From: Echinicola soli
Lineage (GTDB): Bacteria > Bacteroidota > Bacteroidia > Cytophagales > Cyclobacteriaceae
Direction: 5' to 3'
Length of the DNA: 64,000 bases
NCBI RefSeq assembly: GCF_006575665.1
Contig: NZ_CP041253.1
Span: 811,501-875,500 of the forward strand
Part shown: piece after piece, positions 17,005 through 26,197 of the stretch
Layout: the number at the start of each line of letters is the position of its first letter
How positions within the stretch are numbered: position 1 is the stretch's first letter
Notes under the pieces: generated by a model
Database searches by the model: none
The model's input: the letters and a program-made list of their open reading frames with translations, nothing else
What the model was told of the DNA's origin: nothing
Translations under genes and position numbers: made by a program

Positions 17005-18144
17005 TTATTTGGACAGTGAAAGGGTTTTATCGATGGTTTTTTTATAGAATTCTTCGTACCGGGGAAGAATATTGGACACATCAAATTCCTTTGCCCTGGC
17101 CAATGCCCGTTTCTTGAAAGCTGGCAGATTTTGGTCTGAAAGGATATGTAATGCCTTTTCGGTCATGTCCTGTATATCCCCTACCTCACAGGCAAAGCCC
17201 GTCACCCCGTCAATGTTCAACTCTGGAATACCACCTGCATTGGAAGACAACACCGGCACTTCACAGGCCATCGCTTCCAAAGCGGCCAGCCCGAAGCTTT
17301 CTTTCTCAGATGGAATCAGGAACAGGTCTGCTACGGAAAGGACTTCCTCCACCGCATCCAATTTCCCTAAGAAACGGGTATCTTCACAGGTTCCCAGCTC
17401 CCTGCAGAGCCTTTCCATCTTATCCCTTTCGGGGCCATCTCCCACCAACAACAACTTGGCAGGAACCACTTTTCGCACTTCATAAAACACTCTGATGACG
17501 TCCTCTACACGTTTTACCTTCCTAAAATTGGAAGTGTGTACCAGTAATTTCTCATCATCTGGACATATTGCTTTTTTAAAGTGTTCTTTCCGTTGTTTTT
17601 TAAAGCGGTCCAGATCGATGAAGTTGGGAATGACCTGAATCCCGTTCTTGATATCAAAATGATCATAGGTCGCCCGCTTCAAATCCTCGGAGACAGCAGT
17701 CACCCCATCGGATTGGTTGATGCTGAAGGTCACCACGGGCTCATAGCTGGGATCTTTGCCCACCAGCGTAATGTCCGTGCCGTGCAGAGTCGTCACCACC
17801 GGAATCTCGATGCCTTGGGTTTTCAGGATCTGCTTGGCCATATACGCTGCCGAAGCATGCGGAATAGCATAATGTACGTGCAGCAGATCCAGCTCTTCGA
17901 ACTTCACCACGTTGACCATTTTACTGGCCAATGCCAGCTCATATGGTGCATGCTCAAATAACGGATAGCTTTTGATGTCTACTTCGTGATAGAAAAGGTT
18001 TTCGCTCAAAAAATCCAACCGGGTAGGCTGCTTATAGGTAATGAAGTGAACTTCATGACCTTCCTTGGCAAGGGCTTTTCCCAATTCTGTGGCCACTACA
18101 CCACTCCCACCAAATGTGGGATAACAGACAATTCCGATTTTCAT
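17005..18144 (-). CDS. bshA: N-acetyl-alpha-D-glucosaminyl L-malate synthase (bacillithiol pathway)
   Basis: 379 residues, GT-B glycosyltransferase (family GT4). It joins GlcNAc from UDP-GlcNAc to L-malate, the first step of bacillithiol synthesis. The N terminus KIGIVCYPTFGGSGVVATEL and the stretch HVHYAIPHASAAYMA are characteristic of BshA. The acceptor/donor region has LHGTDITLVG, and the C-terminal domain carries the EKESFGLAALEAMACEVPV nucleotide-sugar motif. It ends on the minus strand 155 bp before the hydroxylase gene, and its start lies 87 bp downstream of the GH3/beta-lactamase gene. The other bacillithiol genes (bshB, bshC) are not in this window. Confidence 0.92.
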   Translation of the reverse strand: MKIGIVCYPTFGGSGVVATELGKALAKEGHEVHFITYKQPTRLDFLSENLFYHEVDIKSYPLFEHAPYELALASKMVNVVKFEELDLLHVHYAIPHASAAYMAKQILKTQGIEIPVVTTLHGTDITLVGKDPSYEPVVTFSINQSDGVTAVSEDLKRATYDHFDIKNGIQVIPNFIDLDRFKKQRKEHFKKAICPDDEKLLVHTSNFRKVKRVEDVIRVFYEVRKVVPAKLLLVGDGPERDKMERLCRELGTCEDTRFLGKLDAVEEVLSVADLFLIPSEKESFGLAALEAMACEVPVLSSNAGGIPELNIDGVTGFACEVGDIQDMTEKALHILSDQNLPAFKKRALARAKEFDVSNILPRYEEFYKKTIDKTLSLSK

Positions 18145-18231
18145 GTTTTCAGTGTTAAAAAACTATTGTTCTTAGAATTTAGAAGCTATAACCTTTCCTT
18201 TCGGAATTTTGTTCACCAAAGGCTCATTTTT

Positions 18232-21207
18232 TCACTTCCGGATGGACCGGTAGATAATATCCTGAATATCCGTCCGTACATTATCTCTCAGCAATGAATT
18301 GTTACTGGCATTGGGATACACCCTATTGGACAGGAACACGTAGATCAGGTCTTCATCAGGATCAGCCCATACGGCGGTACCGGTAAAACCTGTATGTCCA
18401 AAAGTGCTCTTGGATGCCAACTTTCCTGCCGGCCCGCCTTTATCAGGCGCTGGATCAGGTTTATCCCAGCCCCAGCCTCTCCTGCTTTGGCTGGACTGTC
18501 TCTTGGTAAATTCTTTAACGGTTTTGGCATCCAATAGGTTTATCCCACCATACTCGCCTCCCTGCAGCATCATCTGCATCATCACCGCCAGGTCATGGGC
18601 AGTACTAAACAATCCCGCATGGCCAGCCACGCCGCCATACATGGCCGCTCCGGGGTCATGCACATAGCCACGGATCAGCTTATGCCTAAAGACCAAATCA
18701 TTTTCCGTAGGTGCAATCCTGTCAGCAGCAATCTCCTTCAATGGCCAATAAGTCAAGGTGTACAAGCCCAAGGGTTGGTAAAAATTCTGCTCCAAAAATT
18801 CATCCATCGGCTGGTTAAGAATCCGCTCCACTACGCGCTGCATAATGTACATGGTCAAATCCGAGTATTTGTAATCATGCTTATTGCTGCCGGAAGATTT
18901 TCTTCTGAGCGGTGAATCCACGGTCCATTTCCATACACTGTCCGGTAGGGCATCCATGCCATACATTCCTTCGGCCACCTCTATGCTGTAACCACTTCCT
19001 TTTTGGGAATGATAATAAACAGGGTCCCACTTGCCAGAAGAAATCGTCTTGGTATAATGCGGCAACCACGCGGCTAGCCCAGCCTCATGCGCCATAATGT
19101 CCTTAATCTTAAGATCTGCCTTGTTGGTGCCTTTTAGCTCAGGAAGGTACTTAACCACTGGATCCTTCATATTGAGCAGCCCCCGGCTTTCCAGAAACAT
19201 CACCGTTTGCGTGGTGGCCATGACCTTGGTGATCGATGCCAGGTCATAGACGGTCTCTGGTGTTACCTCCTGTCCTTTGTTATAATCCAAATGACCATAT
19301 CCCTTTTCGAAGACCACCTTACCATTTTTAGCTACCAAAACACAGGCTCCCGGTGTAGATTTTCTTCGGATGGCCCGATTGACCACTTTGTCGATGCCAT
19401 TGAGCGTACGGCTGTCCATGCCTTCATTCTCAGGAAGACTGTAGCCCAACCTGTCACGGGAATCAAAGGGCACGGAAATGCCTGCAGGCAATCCAGTGCT
19501 TACCGTAGCCGGCAAGGCGCCATTCACACCCCTGGCACCAAAAATCACTTGGGGTGCCAGCTTCTCTGTGTATTCATTCTCTTCATAAGCCACCAGCACA
19601 TTGGGCATGTCATCGAGGTATTTGGCCGCATAGGCATTGCCGAAGAGGACCGTGATGACATTGTACTTTTCACTGAGGTTTTTAATAAAGTACATGTCCT
19701 CTTGCTTGATCCCGAAATTACGCCTCGGACTGTTGCTTACATCTGTAATGCCCACCACAATGGTATTATAATCACGAAGATTTTGCTCTAGCGCTCGATA
19801 AGATTGGTTATTGCTGTTTCTGGTGAGCCTATAATGCTTGAATTTCCCAAATTTATCGAGGTATTTCTGGAAGGTCTCACCGCCATTTCCCAGTGTAATG
19901 GAAGCCATTTTCAACAAGTCCTGATTACGGATAGGCAAGAAGTTCCCTTTATTGGCCACCATGGTCATGGATCCAGCATACAGCCGCTCCACCAATGCCG
20001 AAGTCTCGTAGGTGCTGAGCCGCTCCACCAGCTGATTGGTGTCTACATGTTGCGGTTTGTTCAGCCCTGCCCAGTATTTAGCCTTGAGGATCTTTCTTAC
20101 CCGTGCGTCAATCTGGTCTTTGGAGATCCGGCCATCGGCTACCGCCTGAACAATCAAGCGCTTGGACTTGGGAACATCCTCTGCATAAAGCAGCACGTCA
20201 TTTCCTGCCAGTAGTGCTAGTAGATCTACCTCTCCTGGTGCATGTAAATTACTCACACCTCTCATGTTCAGCGCATCGGTAAACACCAATCCCTCAAAGC
20301 CCATGTCCTTCTTGAGCAAGTCATTGACCACGGCAGGGGTGAGCGTGGTCGGCTTGCCGGAAGTGGTACCCAAGCTGGGAATATGCAGGTGGGCGACCAT
20401 GACACTCATCAGGTTTTCCTTGATCAGCTGACGGTAAGGGTATAAATCAATGTTTTGAATCTGTGATTTGGAATTATTGATCACTGGCGTGGTGTAGTGG
20501 GAATCGGAATCAGTGTCTCCATGTCCAGGAAAATGCTTGGCATTGGCCATCACACCGTGGTCTTGAAGCCCTTTCATGTAGGCGACAGCTTTCCTGGCTA
20601 CCTTTTCCTTTTGCTCTCCAAATGCCCGATAGCCAATAACAGGATTGTTTGGATTGGAATTGACATCCACTACGGGGGCAAAGTTGATGTGCATTCCCAG
20701 TTCCTTAAACTGCCTTGCGATCTCGGTACCCATGTCATATATCAGCTGATCATCGCGGATGGCACCCAAGGTCATTTGTTTGGGAAATTGGAGGACACTG
20801 TCCAGCCGCATGCTGACGCCCCATTCGGCATCCATGGCGATCATCAGCGGTGTCTTGGTGATGGATTGGTAATAATTGGTCAGGTGCGCCTGCCTCACGG
20901 GCCCTCCCTGGAAGAAGATCAATCCGCCCAGTTGCTCTTCCCGGATGAGTTTGGCTATTTTCTGTTTATGGGCTTCTCCACGATTGGAATAAGCCGCCAC
21001 CATAAACAGCTGCCCCAAGCGCTCCTCAAAGGTCAGGCTGTTGAAGACACTGTCCACCCATTTCTTCTGGGCCACATAATCACGCGTGCGAAGTGGATCG
21101 CCCGGATTTTCACTACTTTCCTTGTCAAACCCAAAAGATAGTTGAAAAAAGACCATCCCCCCGATCAGCATCAAGACGAACGGCACCCGCCAAACTTTTT
21201 GATTCAT
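18232..21207 (-). CDS. Glycoside hydrolase family 3 (NagZ-like) fused to a beta-lactamase-type serine hydrolase
   Basis: 991 residues. An N-terminal signal or anchor helix (VPFVLMLIGGMVFFQLSFG) suggests export. The first part is a GH3 beta-N-acetylhexosaminidase: KHFPGHGD at 224-231 with the His/Asp dyad typical of NagZ, and the nucleophile D311 in FTDALNMRG. A GH3 C-terminal-type domain (NNFGIKQ... FGNAYAAKYLDD) spans about 430-590. From about 600 to the end is a class C beta-lactamase/esterase-like domain with S658-x-x-K661 (SITK), YSD near 785 and HTGFTGT near 940. Such fusions are known in Bacteroidota and are thought to act in peptidoglycan recycling or remodelling in the periplasm. bshA follows after 87 bp. 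Confidence 0.92.
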   Translation of the reverse strand: MNQKVWRVPFVLMLIGGMVFFQLSFGFDKESSENPGDPLRTRDYVAQKKWVDSVFNSLTFEERLGQLFMVAAYSNRGEAHKQKIAKLIREEQLGGLIFFQGGPVRQAHLTNYYQSITKTPLMIAMDAEWGVSMRLDSVLQFPKQMTLGAIRDDQLIYDMGTEIARQFKELGMHINFAPVVDVNSNPNNPVIGYRAFGEQKEKVARKAVAYMKGLQDHGVMANAKHFPGHGDTDSDSHYTTPVINNSKSQIQNIDLYPYRQLIKENLMSVMVAHLHIPSLGTTSGKPTTLTPAVVNDLLKKDMGFEGLVFTDALNMRGVSNLHAPGEVDLLALLAGNDVLLYAEDVPKSKRLIVQAVADGRISKDQIDARVRKILKAKYWAGLNKPQHVDTNQLVERLSTYETSALVERLYAGSMTMVANKGNFLPIRNQDLLKMASITLGNGGETFQKYLDKFGKFKHYRLTRNSNNQSYRALEQNLRDYNTIVVGITDVSNSPRRNFGIKQEDMYFIKNLSEKYNVITVLFGNAYAAKYLDDMPNVLVAYEENEYTEKLAPQVIFGARGVNGALPATVSTGLPAGISVPFDSRDRLGYSLPENEGMDSRTLNGIDKVVNRAIRRKSTPGACVLVAKNGKVVFEKGYGHLDYNKGQEVTPETVYDLASITKVMATTQTVMFLESRGLLNMKDPVVKYLPELKGTNKADLKIKDIMAHEAGLAAWLPHYTKTISSGKWDPVYYHSQKGSGYSIEVAEGMYGMDALPDSVWKWTVDSPLRRKSSGSNKHDYKYSDLTMYIMQRVVERILNQPMDEFLEQNFYQPLGLYTLTYWPLKEIAADRIAPTENDLVFRHKLIRGYVHDPGAAMYGGVAGHAGLFSTAHDLAVMMQMMLQGGEYGGINLLDAKTVKEFTKRQSSQSRRGWGWDKPDPAPDKGGPAGKLASKSTFGHTGFTGTAVWADPDEDLIYVFLSNRVYPNASNNSLLRDNVRTDIQDIIYRSIRK

Positions 21208-21392
21208 CCGATTGTTTAATTTTTATTGCTTAAAATTTAAAATAACTTTGTATAGATTACTTTCAACAGTTTCTTGCAAGTAATCTCCAAATTTACAAAT
21301 ATTCCAGCTTTTCTCTACCATAAATAGCGACAAGCAAAACCAACATTACCATATTTAACGTTATGATAGTGTAAACGAATTCAATTATCAGC

Positions 21393-21809
21393 ATGAAATT
21401 TCCATCCATATTTAGAACTGCCCATCCTATGCGCTTTGACATCAAGCCAAGGCACTATGATCCTGTGAAAGAAGAAATCGAACAACGCACATCCAGGATC
21501 AAGCGACAGCTGGAAGCTGAGGGCTTGCTCTCTAATGGAAAAGACCAAGATATTGAAGAAGCCTATCGAAGAGCCGAAAGTTCTTCCATTCGAGGCGCCT
21601 TTACCCAGGGAAGCCCCATTCGAAACAAGCCTTCTGAACTCTTTTCCAGTGCAGGAATGCTGAGAATGATTATCCTGCTGATTTTAGTTGGTACGATCAC
21701 CGGTTACTTATACTGGGGAATAGAAGCATTGTACACGCTACTGTATGTTGGAATCGGAATAGCCGTCGTGCTGTTCTTGTTAAGATTGAAAGGCAAAACA
21801 AATGAGTGA
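21393..21809 (+). CDS. Small membrane protein upstream of mutL
   Basis: 138 residues, function unknown. The N-terminal ~80 residues are charged and helical (RHYDPVKEEIEQRTSRIKRQ), followed by two adjacent hydrophobic helices (about 92-110 and 113-131) and a short basic tail. Its stop overlaps the mutL ATG by 8 bp, so the two are translationally coupled and form the front of the mutL-rhomboid operon. Nothing in it suggests a mismatch-repair role. Confidence 0.75.
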   Translation: MKFPSIFRTAHPMRFDIKPRHYDPVKEEIEQRTSRIKRQLEAEGLLSNGKDQDIEEAYRRAESSSIRGAFTQGSPIRNKPSELFSSAGMLRMIILLILVGTITGYLYWGIEALYTLLYVGIGIAVVLFLLRLKGKTNE

Positions 21810-23676
21810 TATTATCCAACTGCTGCCGGATGCTATCGCTAACCAGATTGCCGCCGGTGAAGTAGTGCAACGTCCCTCATCAGCATTAAAGGAACTTTTG
21901 GAAAACGCCGTTGATGCGGGAGCCACAGATATTCAAGTATTGGTCAAAGAAGCGGGCAAAATACTTATCCAGGTCATCGACAACGGCAAGGGCATGAGCA
22001 TCACCGATGCCCGAATGTGCTTTGAGCGTCACGCCACTTCCAAGATCAGAAGTTCTGAGGACCTCTTTGCCATCCGGACCTTTGGCTTTCGAGGGGAGGC
22101 CATGGCATCCATCGCAGCGGTGGCCCAAGTGGAACTCAAGACAAGGGCCAAAGGAGAAGAACTGGGCACATTGATCTGTATCGAAGGCTCGGAAGTCAAA
22201 AAACAGGAGCCCGTCGTATGTCCTGAGGGCACCTCCATTGCCGTAAAGAACCTTTTCTTCAACGTGCCTGCTCGAAGAAACTTCCTCAAGTCCAACCCCG
22301 TGGAAATGAAGCATATCGTCGAGGAATTTCAGCGGGTGGCCCTGGCCAATCCCGAAGTGGGCTTCAGCCTTGTGCATAATGACATGGAGCTGTTTAAGCT
22401 CAGTCCTGGAAAACTCAGCCAGCGAATAGTGGGGATATTTGGAAAAAACTACCAAAGCCAACTGGTCGCCTGTGAAGAAGAAACTCCGCATGTCACCATA
22501 AAAGGTTATGTGGGCAAACCTGAAAATGCCAAGAAATCGCGCGGAGAGCAATTCTTCTTCGTAAACAATCGCTATATCAAAAGCAATTACCTCAATCATG
22601 CGGTTTCTAACGCTTTCGAAGGGCTCATGGCTTCTGACCAGCATCCTTTTTACGTCTTGTTCCTAGCCCTCGACCCTTCGCATATCGATATCAATGTCCA
22701 TCCCACCAAGACAGAGATCAAATTTGATGATGAACGCACCATCTACTCGGTGGTCAGAGCGGGCGTGAAGCAAGCTTTGGGAGCACATAACGTCGTCCCC
22801 ATGCTTGATTTTAGCCTGGATGTCAATTTTACCGAAAACTGGAAAAACGACGAAATCAGGAAAGACGAAGTAAGCCGGGAAAACAGTTATAAAACGTACA
22901 GCAGCCCTACCATCAAAAAACAGGACACTGCTGGCTGGGAGAGATTGTTTGAAGGAGAAAAAAGCGACGACGTTAGGGAAAGGGCCATGAAGGACACGGT
23001 TGACGATTCCTCGGAACTGCTTACCTTTTCCAGCCGTGCCAACGAAGAGGAAGTAGAAAGCACCATCACTCCTGATCCCGTGACGGCTGTATTACAGCCT
23101 GAAGAGCGCAACGCCGGGACGACCTTTCAGGTGGAGTTAAATTATATCGTGGCACAGCTGGGCACAGGCCTTCTACTGATCGACCAGCAAGCAAGCCATG
23201 AACGCATCTTGTACGAACGTTACATCAAGCAACTGAAAAACACCGGTGGCGCCTCACAGCAATGCCTCTTTCCTCAAAGCTTAAGCCTGAGCTTGGCAGA
23301 TTATACCTTGGCCATGGACCTTCATGAGGAGCTCAACAGTTTGGGGTTTGTCATAGAGGAATTTGGAAAAAACACCCTGCTTATCAAAGGGGTACCTGCT
23401 GATGTGCAGATCAACAATGAAAAAGCCTTGTTTGAAGGTTTGCTGGAGCAGTTTAAGCACTTCAAATCCGAATTATCGCTGGATAACAAGGAAAACTTGG
23501 CGCGGTCTTTGGCGAAGAAATCATCGATCAAAAAAGGCACCAAACTCAAAAGCCAGGAAATGGAAACCTTGGTCGGGCAGTTATTTGCCTGCCAAAATCC
23601 AAATTATGGACTTTCGGGGAACAAAACCTTTGTAAAACTTGATTTAAGTAAAATACGTAGCTTTTTTGAAAAATAA
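21802..23676 (+). CDS. mutL: DNA mismatch repair protein MutL
   Basis: 624 residues. Couples MutS recognition to downstream repair. The N-terminal GHKL ATPase is complete: ELLENAVDAGA, DNGKGM, RHATSKI and FGFRGEAMASIAA. An S5-like domain follows to about residue 330, then a variable linker (about 340-445), then the C-terminal dimerisation domain. In that domain the metal-binding motif appears as D461-Q-Q-A-S-H-E467 instead of DQHAxxE, the ACHxA position reads AKKSSIKKG (about 571-579), and the CPHGRP position reads YGLSGNK (about 602-608). The endonuclease activity may therefore be absent or non-canonical. It overlaps the upstream gene by 8 bp, and rhomboid genes follow 3 bp after. Confidence 0.95.
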   Translation: MSDIIQLLPDAIANQIAAGEVVQRPSSALKELLENAVDAGATDIQVLVKEAGKILIQVIDNGKGMSITDARMCFERHATSKIRSSEDLFAIRTFGFRGEAMASIAAVAQVELKTRAKGEELGTLICIEGSEVKKQEPVVCPEGTSIAVKNLFFNVPARRNFLKSNPVEMKHIVEEFQRVALANPEVGFSLVHNDMELFKLSPGKLSQRIVGIFGKNYQSQLVACEEETPHVTIKGYVGKPENAKKSRGEQFFFVNNRYIKSNYLNHAVSNAFEGLMASDQHPFYVLFLALDPSHIDINVHPTKTEIKFDDERTIYSVVRAGVKQALGAHNVVPMLDFSLDVNFTENWKNDEIRKDEVSRENSYKTYSSPTIKKQDTAGWERLFEGEKSDDVRERAMKDTVDDSSELLTFSSRANEEEVESTITPDPVTAVLQPEERNAGTTFQVELNYIVAQLGTGLLLIDQQASHERILYERYIKQLKNTGGASQQCLFPQSLSLSLADYTLAMDLHEELNSLGFVIEEFGKNTLLIKGVPADVQINNEKALFEGLLEQFKHFKSELSLDNKENLARSLAKKSSIKKGTKLKSQEMETLVGQLFACQNPNYGLSGNKTFVKLDLSKIRSFFEK

Positions 23677-23679
23677 TAT

Positions 23680-24471
23680 ATGTTTAGATCACTAACCCCC
23701 GTCGTCAAAAACCTATTACTGATCAATGTGGGCCTTTATGTCGTCGCAAGCTTCCTTCTGCCGCAATTGGGAGGGTTCTTTGCCTTGTACTACATCGAGA
23801 GCAAATATTTTATGCCGTTTCAGTTTTTGACGTACATGTTTATGCACGCTGGGCTTTGGCACCTGATCAGCAATATGTTTGGACTGTTTATCTTTGGCCC
23901 CTTGCTGGAGCAATTCCTCGGCCCCAAAAAACTGCTTATCCTATGGATGGTCTGTGGTATCGGATCGGGGGTCCTATACTCTGGCTACACGGCCTTTCAG
24001 ATGAACCAGCTGAACCAAAAGGTGGAGACCTTCTATAACAATCCCGACCCGGAGGTATTCAATCAATTTGTCTCTGATAACAGCTACATGTTTAATACTG
24101 GTGTTTATGATTTTATAGACAAATTCAGCCGTGATCCAGGCAATAAGACCTATATCCAAAATGCCAAAACAGTCATGAACGACATCCGGGAGCAAAAATC
24201 CAATATCCCAATGGTAGGTGCCTCCGGCGCCCTGTTTGGAGTACTGGTGGCCTTTGGGATGCTGTTTCCAAACACCCAGCTGTTTTTGCTCTTTCCCCCT
24301 ATGCCGATCAAGGCCAAGTACCTGGTGCTTTTCTATGGTCTCTATACGGTTTATAACATTATTGTCAACAATCCCACGGATAATGTGGCCCACTTTGCGC
24401 ATTTTAGTGGTTTAATAATCGGCGCGATTTTGGTAACTTTCTGGAAAAAGGATAGAACTAGCTTTTACTAA
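23680..24471 (+). CDS. Rhomboid-family intramembrane serine protease (first of two)
   Basis: 263 residues with about six membrane helices. The catalytic Ser lies in GASGALFG (around residue 186) and the catalytic His in HFAHFSG (around 243). The L1-loop and helix-2 pattern HAGLWHLISNMFGLF also fits. An extra ~60-residue hydrophilic loop (NQKVETFYNNPDPEVFNQFV) separates helices before the GxSG motif. Rhomboids cleave single-pass membrane proteins within the bilayer; the substrate here is unknown. It starts 3 bp after mutL and is followed after 2 bp by a second rhomboid. Confidence 0.92.
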   Translation: MFRSLTPVVKNLLLINVGLYVVASFLLPQLGGFFALYYIESKYFMPFQFLTYMFMHAGLWHLISNMFGLFIFGPLLEQFLGPKKLLILWMVCGIGSGVLYSGYTAFQMNQLNQKVETFYNNPDPEVFNQFVSDNSYMFNTGVYDFIDKFSRDPGNKTYIQNAKTVMNDIREQKSNIPMVGASGALFGVLVAFGMLFPNTQLFLLFPPMPIKAKYLVLFYGLYTVYNIIVNNPTDNVAHFAHFSGLIIGAILVTFWKKDRTSFY

Positions 24472-24473
24472 TC

Positions 24474-25394
24474 ATGTACGGAGGATTCTGGTATTATTTG
24501 AAAAACGCATTTAACCAAAGAGACAACAGTCTATACAAACTGCTGGCCATTAATATCTTGGTCTTTCTGGTTTTTTTAGTGCTTAGGGTGTTCCTTACCA
24601 TCAGTGGTGAAGGAGCGCTTTACCAACAAATCCTAAGTTACTTTATGATGCCTGCCGAGGTGGGCAGGATCATCACGCAGCCATGGTCCATCTTCACCTA
24701 CATGTTTATGCATGAAGGCATTTTCCATATCCTTTTCAATATGCTTTTCCTGTATTGGTTTGGACTGCTGATTCAGGAATACCTGGGAAGCAGGAAGCTT
24801 GCCAACCTCTATATTCTGGGTGGACTCGCTGGCGCAGTACTCTATGTCATCATGTATAATGTGGCACCATTCTTCATCGAACAAAGAGATATGGCACTCA
24901 TGCTGGGAGCCAGTGCAGGTGTCTATGCCATTGTCGTAGGGGCGGCGACACTTACCCCTGACACGACATTTCATTTGATCCTATTAGGACCTGTCAAGAT
25001 AAAGTATATCGCAATTTTCTATGTGCTCATTGCCTTCGCCAACAGCACTGGTGCCAATGCCGGTGGTGAATTGGCCCACTTGGGCGGCGCAGCCTTGGGT
25101 TATTTATATATCACTATGCTTCGCAAAGGAACCGATTTGGGAGCTCCTGTTCAGGCAGTAGGTAAGTTCTTCGAAAACCTCATCGCCGGCCGACCAAATG
25201 TCAAGGTGTCCTACCGCAAGAAAAACGCTCCCTACAAAAGCGAGCCGCTCCGTGATACGGAAACGAAATCCACCAAAAAAGATGGTACCACCCAGGAAGA
25301 AATCGACAAAATCCTCGACAAAATTGCCGATAAAGGCTATGACAGCCTGAGCAAAGAAGAAAAAAGGAAGCTGTTTGAATACAGTAATAAATAG
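24474..25394 (+). CDS. Rhomboid-family intramembrane serine protease (second of two)
   Basis: 306 residues with a six-helix rhomboid core. HEGIFHILFNMLFLYWFG covers the helix-2 region, the catalytic Ser is in LGASAGVYA (around residue 144) and the His in GELAHLGGA (around 200). After the core is a cytoplasmic tail of about 75 residues (PYKSEPLRDTETKSTKKDG, then EEIDKILDKIADKGYDSLS), a C-terminal extension commonly seen in Bacteroidota rhomboids that ends in a short EEIDxILDKI helix. It differs from the neighbour in loop lengths, so this is an old duplication or a pairing rather than a recent copy. It is the last gene of the operon. Confidence 0.92.
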   Translation: MYGGFWYYLKNAFNQRDNSLYKLLAINILVFLVFLVLRVFLTISGEGALYQQILSYFMMPAEVGRIITQPWSIFTYMFMHEGIFHILFNMLFLYWFGLLIQEYLGSRKLANLYILGGLAGAVLYVIMYNVAPFFIEQRDMALMLGASAGVYAIVVGAATLTPDTTFHLILLGPVKIKYIAIFYVLIAFANSTGANAGGELAHLGGAALGYLYITMLRKGTDLGAPVQAVGKFFENLIAGRPNVKVSYRKKNAPYKSEPLRDTETKSTKKDGTTQEEIDKILDKIADKGYDSLSKEEKRKLFEYSNK

Positions 25395-26197
25395 ACGTAA
25401 GTCTTGAGATGTGAGTATTGAGACTTGAATCCGATGTTCCTTTCCGCCGCGGCGGGGGAGGTTAGGTGGGGTAGATTGGAGCAGACAAGCACAATTCGTT
25501 ATGGATGGTTGCTGCTCTCGTTATAGCAAAAATGATCAAAAGTACGGAGGAGCTTGAAAGGAATTGGTCAAAACTTCCGTCCAGGAAAGAACCGGTTATT
25601 ATAATGTTTGACAATGAAAACCAATAATTAATCCGGTCAACTATAATCAGAGAAGCACATCACTTTTTTTCTTTGCTCTTGTACATCCATCTTGATACTT
25701 GTATTTAGCTACTAAGCTCAGCTTGACGCTGTAATCAAGCATGAAGGATTGGTTTAGATGGTGTTTTTAAAAGACTCCCCTGAAAGGGTTATTTAATCCA
25801 GCTCAATGAAACGCATTGGGCTAATTGGTAGGAATGACACTACCTGCGGCCTGTAAGGTCAGCTAAAAATTATCACTATTACAAGTATTCCCGTGAACAT
25901 TGTTTGGCTAGATGAAAGTGGCGTGAGCTAGGCTTTCAGCCTGCAATAGGGGAATGGGTTTGGGTCTATTCCCCAGGGTTAAAGTTAGGAAAGGCTTTCA
26001 GCCTTCGACTCTTGACAGGGGAATCACACTTGATATGGGCATAAGCTAAATTTCGGGTTTAGATTAGCAATGCAGGATTTACTTCGACAGCTAAGATGTT
26101 ATAAATCGAACTGAGGTTATTAGATAAATTAGAAAACACATATGAAATAAACTTTAAATCACTACATTATAGTCATAAATACCTTTTCTAGATTATA
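25395..26197. other. Spacer with palindromic repeats after the rhomboid operon
   Basis: 803 bp. It contains a GC palindrome CCGCCGCGGCGG (25444-25455), a 31-codon ATG-started scrap (25532-25627, MIKSTEELERNWSKLP...) that is probably a gene remnant, and a composite hairpin repeat (25773-25945) that has a second copy at 59190-59487. No intact gene. Confidence 0.6.
25773..25945. repeat. Composite hairpin repeat, copy 1
   Basis: Three short palindromes in a row: AGCTCAATGAAACGCATTGGGCT, GCGGCCTGTAAGGTCAGC and GAGCTAGGCTTTCAGCC, with the strings TATTCCCGTGAACATTGTTTG and TAGATGAAAG between. The same series, in the same order and orientation, occurs at 59190-59487. Confidence 0.75.

Noticed and set aside
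25532..25627. 31-codon ATG frame after the rhomboid operon
   Set aside because: Too short and isolated to call a gene; mentioned only as a possible remnant.
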